Source: Methanosarcinaceae archaeon
GTDB lineage: Archaea > Halobacteriota > Methanosarcinia > Methanosarcinales > Methanosarcinaceae
NCBI GenBank assembly: GCA_020793555.1
Contig: DQIO01000295.1
Coordinates: forward strand, 1 to 11,969
Length of the DNA stretch: 11,969 nucleotides
Direction of reading: 5' to 3'
Positions 1 to 6,242 of the stretch are shown here, piece after piece. A program made the position numbers and the translations under genes. Every line of letters begins with the position of its first letter. Within the stretch, counting starts at the first letter, position 1. Below the pieces are notes generated by a model. The model searched no databases and was not told the origin of the DNA. It was given only the letters and a program-made list of their open reading frames with translations.

Positions 1-62
1 CTTGGAGTTTAGAAAATTGAAATTGTACCATGTGACCTATCTTCATAATCAGACATTTGATA

Positions 63-78
63 GTTGACGTGACAATAG
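63..78 (+). repeat. Isolated mobile-element end, GTTGACGTGACAATAG
   Basis: This 16-bp sequence differs at one base from GTTGACGTGACACTAG at 2718-2733 and closely matches the ends at 2462-2477 and 2691-2705. I read it as the outer end of a MITE or IS of the same family whose body lies to the left or has been lost. The rest of 1-106 shows no gene or other structure I can support. Confidence 0.45.
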
Positions 79-106
79 CTTCTTTTTTTGCAAGTGATTT
101 TGAACT

Positions 107-200
107 ATGATTTCAATCGAAATCTCCTATTGATGATTTCTATCGAAATCTCCTATTGATGATTTCTATCGAAATCTCCTATTGATGATTTCTATCGAAA
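107..200. repeat. 26-bp tandem array (two 13-bp subunits), 3.6 copies
   Basis: Copies start at 107, 133, 159 and 185 (the last is partial) with an exact 26-bp period. The first copy differs from the next two at one base. Each copy holds the imperfect dyad GATTTCTATCGAAATC. Read on the minus strand, the unit splits into gatttcgatagaa and atcatcaatagga, which are the 13-bp units of the array at 4071-4252. The array ends 24 bp before the TATA box of the PHP gene. A 13-bp period is not a multiple of three, so it is not coding. There are no unique spacers, so it is not CRISPR. Confidence 0.9.
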
Positions 201-223
201 GCATCTAAAAAAATATTCCAAAT

Positions 224-231
224 ATATATAA
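224..231 (+). promoter_or_regulatory. TATA box of the PHP-domain gene
   Basis: ATATATAA is centred about 27-28 bp upstream of the ATG at 255. Archaeal transcription starts about 25-27 bp downstream of the TATA centre, so the start would fall at or within a few bases of the ATG. No Shine-Dalgarno sequence lies before this ATG, which fits a leaderless or near-leaderless mRNA. Confidence 0.6.
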
Positions 232-254
232 CCTCTGATACTATCCTTTTTAAT

Positions 255-929
255 ATGCGATTCGATCTTCATGTTCACTCATGTTTCTCAAAAGACAGCA
301 ATGCTAGCATCGATTCGATCCTGATGCATGCAAAAAAGAATGGTCTTGACGGTATCGCAGTCTGCGATCATGACACTATCGAAGGTGGAATAGCATGCGT
401 AAAAAGAGCGAAGGAAATTGGCACTGATCTTATAGTTATCTCTGGAGTAGAAGTTACATCATCAAAAGGACATATTCTTGTTATTGGAATTAAAGAAGAT
501 ATTGAACCGCAACTCTCACCTGAAAAAACCATAGAGCGAGCAAGAGAACTTGGCGGAGTAGTGATCATACCTCATCCTTTCAAAGTATCATCCCATGGAA
601 TTGGATATGTTGAAGGACTGGACATTGATGGTGTTGAGGTCTTAAATTCACGATGTCTTGATAATAGCTCAAATAATAAAGCAAAAAAAGCTGCGGAGTC
701 ACAAAACATACCACAAGTCGGCGGAAGTGATGCACACACCCCACAAATGGTAGGACAGGCATACACAGAGATCAATGTGGAAGACAAAAACATTGATACC
801 AATGACATATTGATGGCGATTCGGCAAGGTAAAGTGCGTGCAGGAGGAAAAAAAACTCCTAAAATCGCAGTTATCAAACAAATATTTTTCGGGTTTGGCA
901 GAAAGATTCTCGGCAATCTTGGTATATAA
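255..929 (+). CDS. PHP-domain metal-dependent phosphoesterase (TrpH-like)
   Basis: This 224-residue soluble protein has the PHP fold metal ligands in order: DLHVHS with H6 and H8, CDHD with D38-H39-D40, GVE with E66, H73, PHP with H107, and GGSDAH with D159 and H161. These are the residues that hold a two- or three-metal centre hydrolysing phosphoesters in PHP proteins. TrpH-type members act on small nucleotides or RNA 5' ends, but the substrate of this one cannot be told from sequence. The length fits the small stand-alone PHP group; there is no signal peptide or membrane segment. The first ATG after the TATA box was chosen, and it directly opens the DLHVHS motif. An in-frame transposase remnant begins within about 6-12 bp of the stop codon, so the downstream context was broken by insertion. 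The catalytic set is complete, so the gene is probably functional. Confidence 0.88.
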   Translation: MRFDLHVHSCFSKDSNASIDSILMHAKKNGLDGIAVCDHDTIEGGIACVKRAKEIGTDLIVISGVEVTSSKGHILVIGIKEDIEPQLSPEKTIERARELGGVVIIPHPFKVSSHGIGYVEGLDIDGVEVLNSRCLDNSSNNKAKKAAESQNIPQVGGSDAHTPQMVGQAYTEINVEDKNIDTNDILMAIRQGKVRAGGKKTPKIAVIKQIFFGFGRKILGNLGI

Positions 930-934
930 ACTGA

Positions 935-2224
935 TTAACTATTACTTGGAAGTTCCCCCATAAGCTAACCTGCCAGAACTTTCTGAATCACTACAAGTAT
1001 GTAGATCATGAAACAAGTCAAAAAATCGAGGATGATCTCTGCAAAGTGCTCATCGAGAAAGGTCTAACTCCACACATACTATTCCTTGATGAAACCAACT
1101 GGTTCACCTATATTGAAAATGGTGAGGACCTGCCCAAGAAATGTAATAATAACAAACAATATCATTATTATAACAATCAACTTGCCATTGGGTTAGCCGT
1201 ATCTGAAGGGGCCATACCATTCATGCACGAGGCATATGAAGGAAATAAACACGATGCTAAGGCATTTCCCAGACTATTGGATGTGCTGACAAAAAGGTTG
1301 ACTAATTTGAAGATAAACACCGAAAATCTGACAATGGTTATTGACAAGGGCAATAACTCTCAGGAGAATATCGAAGATTTAGTATCCAAAATGCACATTG
1401 TAGCTTCGGCAAAGCATAATCAGGCATAAGAACTGTTGGAAATCCCACTTAGCAAATATAAATATTTATACTCGAATTCCAAAGGTAATGAGATATATGG
1501 TTACAGAACGAAATACGAATTCTTCGAACGGGAGTACACTACTGTTGTTCTTTATAGCAAAGCCTCATGTAAAATGCAGAAAAGAAGTTATGAGAGAAAC
1601 AAGGAAAAAATCATGGAAAAACTTGCTGACCTGGAGAGGAGACTTGGCAGTAATAGAGGTAAAGCGCGGGATAAAAGCAGCGTGGTGACTGAGATAAATG
1701 GTATAATTTACGAAAAATTCAAAGCTGTGATAGGTTATAAAATTGGAAGAGTACCACGGGGAAAGAAAAAACCGAGTTTAAAAACATGGATTAAGGAAGA
1801 TGTGGAAAATAAACGCTATGCTGGTTTTGGAAAGACTATTGTCTTTACTGACATGCATGTGTGGCAATCTAAGAAGATTGCAAAGACATACAACCAGAAG
1901 TATCTTGTGGAAGATGCTTTCAAGCTGCTAAACGATCATCTTCTCGTTCCGATGGGACCTGTTAATCATCGCAAGGATTTCAATATCAGGACACACATTT
2001 GTTTGTGCATCACAGGGATGCTTTTTTACAGGTATTTAGCATGGAAATGCAAATATTTTAATCTGAGCATGAGACGGCTTGTGGAAGAGTTGGAGGGAAT
2101 TCGTCTTGCTCTTGTGAAGGATAAAACGAATAGCAAGGTCAATTTGATGGTTGAAGAGATGAGTTCAAAACAGGCCAGATTATTCTCTCAGCTGGATATG
2201 GGGATGTACATGGGAAATCGATAG
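935..2224 (+). pseudogene. 5'-truncated, stop-interrupted IS1634/IS4-type transposase
   Basis: One reading frame runs from the stop at 932-934 to the TAG at 2222-2224, broken only by a TAA at 1427-1429. Similarity to IS1634-type (IS4-related) DDE transposases is visible from about 947. LDETN carries the likely first catalytic Asp (codon 1088-1090), VIDKGNN the second (1343-1345) and YLVED the Glu (1910-1912), so the DDE triad survives. Family signatures such as YEGNKHD before the break and a C-terminal segment rich in H, R and Y (about 1930-2060) are also present. The TAA sits where relatives have Lys or Gln, so a single base change explains it. The N-terminal region, probably 100 residues or more, is missing; the join lies just after the PHP stop. 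No ATG precedes the conserved part. Terminal repeats belonging to this copy cannot be assigned with certainty. It is almost certainly inactive. Confidence 0.85.
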
Positions 2225-2461
2225 CGGGATGATTAACTTTTGATAGGGACTATGAAAATTAGGTCGCTTGATATTGTTTTTCACTACATCTTTGAAAGTC
2301 AAGTTGTGGAGTAGTATAATTTTCATATCTGCAAATATAACACCGCTTAAAAACCATTTTGTATTTTGTGTTCATGGTGTAGGAACATGCCGCGCTACAC
2401 GCGTGTGGTCGCACCTTTTTTTGCATCTGTCTTAACCCCTTCTGTCCCGCGACATTATGTT
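2225..2461. other. Gene-free stretch after the transposase remnant
   Basis: No supported gene is seen here. A minus-strand frame at 2259-2513 has low-complexity, Cys/His/Tyr-rich composition unlike a conserved protein, and it runs into the mobile-element ends. The only local structure is the short palindrome ACACGCGTGT near 2397-2406, followed by a T run at 2416-2422. Part of this may be the right flank of the decayed IS. Confidence 0.5.
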
Positions 2462-2489
2462 GTTGACATGACACTAGTGTCGTGTCAAC
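2462..2489. repeat. 28-bp palindrome made of two abutting element ends
   Basis: GTTGACATGACACTAG (2462-2477) and CTAGTGTCGTGTCAAC (2474-2489) are inverted copies sharing the central CTAG. They pair along the full 28 bp except at one symmetric position on each arm. The right half is the left end of the MITE-like unit at 2474-2705. The left half looks like the right end of a second element, perhaps the decayed IS upstream. Confidence 0.75.
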
Positions 2490-2705
2490 TTTAAAGTGTC
2501 TATTATTTGGCATATGGATAATTATTAAACAGTTTCAAAATACAGTAGTCTCAACAAATATATTAGACGCAGATTTACGCTGATTAACGCAGATGCAACC
2601 TTAAATCAGCGTAAATCTGTGTGAATCAGCGTCTAAAAAAAAACTCGAAAATTGGACAGTGTCAAATAATATATTAACGATCTTGTATCATTGACACGAC
2701 ACTAG
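2474..2705. mobile_element. 232-bp MITE-like element with 15-bp perfect terminal inverted repeats
   Basis: The left end CTAGTGTCGTGTCAA (2474-2488) is the exact reverse complement of the right end TTGACACGACACTAG (2691-2705). Weaker subterminal inverted similarity (TATTATTTG on both sides) lies further inside. The unit has no coding capacity, so it would need a transposase in trans. CTAG at both ends could be part of the repeat or a 4-bp target duplication, as made by some IS5-type elements. A long hairpin repeat (2563-2636) lies in the middle. The element family was not recognised by name. Confidence 0.7.
2563..2636. repeat. Long palindromic extragenic repeat, TTAGACGC...GCGTCTAA
   Basis: The outer arms TTAGACGC (2563-2570) and GCGTCTAA (2629-2636) are perfect inverted repeats. 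Inside, CAGATTTACGCTGATT (2570-2585) pairs perfectly over 16 bp with 2604-2619, leaving an 18-nt loop. Extragenic repeats of this wording (dispersed 'ATTTACGCTGATT' palindromes) are common in environmental archaeal and bacterial genomes. A shortened copy is at 4549-4601. Confidence 0.85.
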
Positions 2706-2733
2706 CAGCATTGTATGGTTGACGTGACACTAG
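2683..2733 (+). repeat. Two direct copies of a 23-bp mobile-element end
   Basis: The 23-bp segments 2683-2705 and 2711-2733 both read TTGTAT, two variable bases, then TTGAC, two variable bases and GACACTAG, offset by 28 bp. The first is the right end of the MITE-like unit. The second looks like the right end of another copy, meaning a nested or sequential insertion of related elements. Confidence 0.7.
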
Positions 2734-2886
2734 GCAAAATTGATTTCCGCTTTTATTATTCTGCTCCGGGCCGCTTTTGTCAGGTAAATATGAGGGTGAA
2801 AATGTCAATAACGGTAAGAAAATTGTGTATAAACCATTGTGGAAATGGCTATTAGATTAAAGATAAACGCCAGCAAGGTGTGCAAA

Positions 2887-2939
2887 TTACAGAGCACGCA
2901 GAGCCCCTATATTTAGATTCTCTGCGCCCTCTGCAGTTA
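2887..2939. repeat. Imperfect hairpin repeat of the CAGAG..GCAGAG type
   Basis: The arms TTACAGAGCACGCAGAG (2887-2903) and CTCTGCGCCCTCTGCAGTTA (2920-2939) are imperfect inverted repeats around an A/T-rich loop. It belongs to another widespread class of dispersed extragenic palindromes. It lies 26 bp past the stop codon of the MscS-family gene and could also act as a structured 3' end. The stretch 2734-2886 before it holds nothing else I can support. Confidence 0.6.
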
Positions 2940-2965
2940 TAGACCTTAATCCATTCTAATTTCCC

Positions 2966-4051
2966 CTAAACTTTCTCAATATACAAAGTCTGCGATGGGA
3001 AGGCGATCTCTACACCAATTTCCTCCACAAGGTGCATGATGCTAAGATTGAAGTCCTCCCTGACCTGAAGGTATTCATCCCACACCGTTGTTTTTGTGAA
3101 ACAGTAAATAAAGATGTTCAGGGAATAATCGCCAAAGTCGGTGAAATGTACCATATAGAAATTATGGTCAAATCTGTGTTCTTCCTTTATTAGCTGTTTT
3201 ATGCCATCCACCACTTCTCTGATCTGGGCAGAAGTAGTGCCATATGTTACTCCCAGATTGAACTTGATCCTGCGCTTTTGCATAGCCGAATAATTCACCA
3301 CGCCATTCTTGATGAACTGGCTGTTGGGGACCGTAACTTGTGCCTGATCGAACCTGCGGATGCGGGTAGACCTGAAGCCAACATCCTCAACTGTGCCCTC
3401 AAAGTCGTTTATCCTGATCCAGTCCCCCATCTGGAAAGGCTTGTCAGAGAAGATCGTGAACGAGCCAAACAGGTTACTCACTGTATCCTGTGCAGCCAGA
3501 GCAAAAGCCAGCCCTCCTATCCCCAGTCCTGCCAACAGGGAGGCGATGTTATATCCAAAATTATTCAAGATGAACAGTACGCCCAGTGTAATAACAAATA
3601 CCCGCAAACTTTTCACAACCAGAGGGGCAATTTGGTCGTCCAGTTTACTTTCAGTCTTTTCTGTAATACTATAGATGAAGTGACCCAGCACATCAATTAG
3701 CTTGAACACGAAATACAATGAAATAAATGAAAGGATCATGATGTAAGCATTATGGATGATGTCTGCTACATTTAGAACTCCGATCTCATCCGGAAGTTGT
3801 AATGAAATTATGGCGAGGTAGAACCCATGCAGCAATATCAAGTAACTGATGGGGCTTTTTGACGCATTTAACACCAGATCGTCAAATTCGGTTTTTGTTC
3901 TCTTTGCAAGTACAGTTAATTTTTTATCAATAACATATACAAAGATAGATCTGATAATGTATGTTACGAATATTATGATAAAGAACATTATCAGATTTTC
4001 AACTGATATGTTCGGCATTGTTAAATTGAAGGTATCTAATATAGTTGTCAT
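2966..4051 (-). CDS. MscS-family small-conductance mechanosensitive channel
   Basis: This 361-residue membrane protein would release solutes across the cytoplasmic membrane on hypo-osmotic shock. Hydrophobic segments are visible at about 17-40, 66-86, 99-121 and 148-165. A Gly/Ala-rich pore helix follows at about 170-197 (GLGIGGLAFALAAQDTVSN). The cytoplasmic beta domain carries the family signature around 201-214 (FSDKPFQMGDWIRI) and VPNSQFIKNGVVNYS at 241-255, and an alpha/beta C-terminal domain runs to the end. The size and the number of helices before the pore fit the larger archaeal and bacterial MscS relatives rather than the three-helix E. coli MscS. The ATG at 4049-4051 is the first good start. 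The gene converges on the transposase remnant and stands alone. A 13-bp tandem array begins 19 bp upstream of its start. It ends with TAG. Confidence 0.93.
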   Translation of the reverse strand: MTTILDTFNLTMPNISVENLIMFFIIIFVTYIIRSIFVYVIDKKLTVLAKRTKTEFDDLVLNASKSPISYLILLHGFYLAIISLQLPDEIGVLNVADIIHNAYIMILSFISLYFVFKLIDVLGHFIYSITEKTESKLDDQIAPLVVKSLRVFVITLGVLFILNNFGYNIASLLAGLGIGGLAFALAAQDTVSNLFGSFTIFSDKPFQMGDWIRINDFEGTVEDVGFRSTRIRRFDQAQVTVPNSQFIKNGVVNYSAMQKRRIKFNLGVTYGTTSAQIREVVDGIKQLIKEEHRFDHNFYMVHFTDFGDYSLNIFIYCFTKTTVWDEYLQVREDFNLSIMHLVEEIGVEIAFPSQTLYIEKV

Positions 4052-4070
4052 AAGCTTTTGAGTTCAATGT

Positions 4071-4252
4071 GTTTTCGGTAGAGGATTTCGATAGAGGTTT
4101 TCGTTAGAGGATTTCGATAGAGGTTTTCGGTAGAGGTTTTCGTTAGAGGATTTCGATAGAAGTTTTCGTTAGAGGATTTCGATAGAAGTTTTCGTCAGAG
4201 GATTTCGATAGAAAATCTCGATAGAAAATCTCGATAGAAATCATCGATAAGC
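4071..4252. repeat. 13-bp tandem array, 14 units
   Basis: Units start every 13 bp from 4071 to 4240. They are mainly gatttcgataga(g/a) alternating with gttttcg(g/t)taga(g), then two aatctcgatagaa units and a final diverged atcatcgataagc. The units match the reverse complement of the array at 107-200, including the less regular atcatc(g/a)ata unit. On the sense strand of the MscS-family gene both arrays read TCTATCGAAATC, so each has the same orientation relative to the gene next to it. There are no spacers and no reading frame. Confidence 0.92.
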
Positions 4253-4261
4253 CCCAACATT

Positions 4262-4537
4262 CTATTGATATTTTGATGTACCTCTTATAAATGGGTTCGT
4301 AAAGATGTTAGATAATAGAAATTCTCGATATTTAAAAGTTGTTGCATCCACAGATGCTATAATCTATGGCGTCATTCCAGCATCTGTTCTAATAAAGTTG
4401 GACAGCCACACACTAATATCCGCATCGTGCACGTACCTATACGCATCCTCAACAAGTGCAACAAAATCCCGAAGGATCCCGGATCTTGTAAATTTTCTCC
4501 ATACATGCGTTTTACATGGTTTAGAAATCTGGTAATT
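4262..4537 (-). pseudogene. Possible decayed ORF with one internal TAG, unknown function
   Basis: On the minus strand a frame opens after a stop at 4538-4540 and runs 57 codons to a TAG at 4364-4366. It then continues 33 more codons to a TAG at 4262-4264. The composition looks protein-like, for example RDFVALVEDAYRYVHDADIS, but no ATG opens it and I recognise no family. Its upstream end lies next to the palindromic repeat at 4549-4601. The simplest reading is the C-terminal remnant of a gene cut off by a repeat insertion. A pyrrolysine codon at the internal TAG is possible in this group but unsupported here. A chance open frame also remains possible. Confidence 0.3.
4284..4292 (-). promoter_or_regulatory. 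Possible TATA box for the MscS-family gene
   Basis: On the minus strand this reads ATTTATAAG. If used, transcription would start near 4262-4266, and the whole 13-bp array would fall in a 5' leader of about 210 nt. The sequence is nearly symmetric, so it could instead drive plus-strand transcription. Confidence 0.35.
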
Positions 4538-4548
4538 TCAACAATTCT

Positions 4549-4601
4549 ATTGGACACAGATTTACGCTGATTCACGCAGATGCAACCTTAAAGCAGCGTC
4601 T
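4549..4601. repeat. Shortened copy of the palindromic repeat at 2563-2636
   Basis: CAGATTTACGCTGATT (4557-4572) is identical to 2570-2585. The following ACGCAGATGCAACCTTAAA is also identical to the loop of the first copy. The right arm is cut: about 20 bp (TAAATCTGTGTGAATCAGCG in the first copy) are missing, so the long stem is lost. Confidence 0.8.
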
Positions 4602-4646
4602 TGAACATAACTGGGAAGTTTTTTAGAAATATATCACAATATTATT

Positions 4647-4668
4647 GATTGGCAGTTCCATGCCAATC
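4647..4668. promoter_or_regulatory. 22-bp perfect dyad, GATTGGCA-N6-TGCCAATC
   Basis: Two 8-bp arms form a perfect inverted repeat around six bases. It lies 26 bp upstream of the TATA box at 4695, a position suited to an activator or repressor dimer acting on the srp54 promoter. It could also fold as a hairpin. No regulator is assigned. Confidence 0.45.
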
Positions 4669-4694
4669 TCCTTTCACGTAAATACGGCGCGAGG

Positions 4695-4702
4695 TATAAA
4701 TA
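4695..4702 (+). promoter_or_regulatory. Strong TATA box, probable srp54 promoter
   Basis: TATAAATA is the best TATA match between 4253 and 4853. Transcription would begin near 4722, giving a leader of about 130 nt that contains a weak ribosome-binding match, AGGAC at 4839-4843. A second, weaker candidate, TATTAAAA at 4821-4828, would give an almost leaderless message. Apart from the items listed, 4602-4853 holds no gene I can support. Confidence 0.5.
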
Positions 4703-4853
4703 TGCGTGGTGTTTGTACTAAAAGACCGAGATCATCGAGGAGTCGCAAACAACAAATATCGCACCATTGTTTTCAAAACATTATTAAACAAGAATCGTAT
4801 CATTATGTCTACGATAATACTATTAAAAACCACATAACAGGACGAAACAAAAA

Positions 4854-6173
4854 ATGGTAATGGACAAACTCGGAGGCTCTTTACAGGACGCCCTCAAAAA
4901 ACTTGTTGGCGCCGGACGTATTGATGAGCGAACGGTAAATGAAGTTGTGAAAGATATCCAAAGAGCACTGCTCCAATCAGATGTGAATGTGAAACTGGTC
5001 ATGGAAATGTCCAAACACATCAAAGAGCGGGCAATGAAGGAAGATGTGCCCAAGGGGATGAATCCAAGGGAGCACGTCATCAGGATCGTACATCAGGAAC
5101 TTATCAATATTCTCGGAAAGAGCACCGAGATCGAACTAAAACCCCAGACCATCATGATGATAGGGTTGCAGGGTAGCGGAAAGACCACGACGACTGCAAA
5201 ACTCTCACGTTATTTCCAGAAAAAAGGTCTTAAACCTGCCGTGGTCTGTGCAGACACATTCCGGCCGGGTGCGTACCAGCAATTACAGACGCTTTGTGAA
5301 AGTCTCAATGTTCCATTCTATGGTGAGGAAGGCAATCCTGATGCTGTTGGAATTGTGGAACGTGGACTTAAAGTAATTGGGAAAAATGATGTACTGATCG
5401 TAGATACGGCAGGTCGCCACTCTCTTGAAGCAGACCTCATCGATGAAATGGAACAGATACATGCCATTGCAAAACCTGACCATAAATTCTTGGTGCTTGA
5501 TGGTGCCATTGGACAGCAGGCAAGCGAACAGGCACGCGCGTTCAATGATTCTATCGGCATAACCGGAGTTGTTATTACAAAACTTGACGGTACCGCAAAG
5601 GGAGGCGGCGCGCTCTCTGCTGTGTCCGAAACCAATTCATCCATTGCTTTTGTCGGTGTAGGGGAAACACCAAACGACCTTGAGAAGTTCGAATCTGACA
5701 GGTTCATCTCACGCCTGCTTGGCATGGGAGATCTCAAAAGTCTTCTCGAAAAGGCTGAAGAAGCATTTACAGAAGAAGATATGGACATGGAATCCCTGAT
5801 GCGCGGAAAATTCACGCTTAAGGACATGTATAAACAACTTGAAGCCGTCAATAAACTCGGACCCATGAAGCAGGTGATGAATATGCTGCCGCTTGGTGGA
5901 ATGGGAATGAAAGTTCCTGAGGATGCATACAAGGTAACGGAGGATAAACTTGGAAATTACCGCATAGTCATGGATTCTATGACAGAGGAAGAGCTATTGA
6001 ACCCTCGTGTTATTGGCAGTGCGAGGATCAAGCGGATAGCAAGAGGGTCCGGCAACGGTCCTGAAGTTGTGCGTGAACTTTTGAAGTATCACAAGATGAT
6101 GCAAACCGCTATGAAAGGATTTAGGGGCGGTAAGTTCAATATGAACAAGATGATGAAAAAGATGGGGATGTAA
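4854..6173 (+). CDS. srp54: Signal recognition particle 54 kDa protein (SRP54/Ffh)
   Basis: SRP54 binds signal sequences emerging from the ribosome and, with 7S RNA, SRP19 and the receptor FtsY, delivers them to the SecYEG membrane channel. The 439 residues show the N domain (about 1-95), then the G domain with GLQGSGKTT (104-112), DTFRPGA (134-140), DTAGR (184-188) and TKLD (242-245). The M domain follows from about 296, with the RNA-binding motif [10 protein letters not shown] at 391-400 and a Met-rich C-terminus ([11 protein letters not shown]). The length and all motifs fit a full archaeal SRP54. An alternative start two codons downstream (ATG at 4860) is possible; the first ATG gives the N-terminus usual in Methanosarcina relatives. 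The next gene follows 69 bp downstream on the same strand but has its own TATA box. Confidence 0.98.
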   Translation: MVMDKLGGSLQDALKKLVGAGRIDERTVNEVVKDIQRALLQSDVNVKLVMEMSKHIKERAMKEDVPKGMNPREHVIRIVHQELINILGKSTEIELKPQTIMMIGLQGSGKTTTTAKLSRYFQKKGLKPAVVCADTFRPGAYQQLQTLCESLNVPFYGEEGNPDAVGIVERGLKVIGKNDVLIVDTAGRHSLEADLIDEMEQIHAIAKPDHKFLVLDGAIGQQASEQARAFNDSIGITGVVITKLDGTAKGGGALSAVSETNSSIAFVGVGETPNDLEKFESDRFISRLLGMGDLKSLLEKAEEAFTEEDMDMESLMRGKFTLKDMYKQLEAVNKLGPMKQVMNMLPLGGMGMKVPEDAYKVTEDKLGNYRIVMDSMTEEELLNPRVIGSARIKRIARGSGNGPEVVRELLKYHKMMQTAMKGFRGGKFNMNKMMKKMGM

Positions 6174-6197
6174 TCGTACATCGCTTCGATTCCTCAA

Positions 6198-6238
6198 TTA
6201 TATTTATACATTATGACTTCATAATCTGGATAGGGTGA
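6198..6238 (+). promoter_or_regulatory. TATA box and Shine-Dalgarno of the thioredoxin-fusion gene
   Basis: TTATATTTATA at 6198-6208 would set transcription start near 6230. GGGTGA at 6233-6238 matches the anti-Shine-Dalgarno core and ends four bases before the ATG at 6243. The message would have a very short leader, and the gene can be expressed apart from srp54. Confidence 0.5.
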
Positions 6239-6242
6239 GAAT

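Noticed and set aside
107..200. CRISPR array
   Set aside because: The 26-bp units are head-to-tail with no unique spacers, and no cas gene is near.
2259..2513. Minus-strand 84-codon ORF
   Set aside because: Its composition is unlike a conserved protein, and it overlaps the mobile-element ends at 2462-2489.
3278..3700. Plus-strand ORFs of 140 and 104 codons
   Set aside because: They are antisense shadows of the well-supported MscS-family gene.
4071..4252. CRISPR array or coding repeat
   Set aside because: The 13-bp period leaves no room for spacers and shifts frame at each unit, so neither applies.
4305..4535. Plus-strand 76-codon ORF starting after the possible TATA box at 4284-4292
   Set aside because: No ribosome-binding site and no recognisable domain; the opposite frame looks more protein-like.
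4645..4860. Plus-strand ORF running into the srp54 start
   Set aside because: It covers the dyad, the TATA box and the leader, overlaps the srp54 start, and its composition is not protein-like.
5318..5932. Minus-strand 204-codon ORF
   Set aside because: It is a Ser-rich antisense shadow of srp54, which has every family motif.
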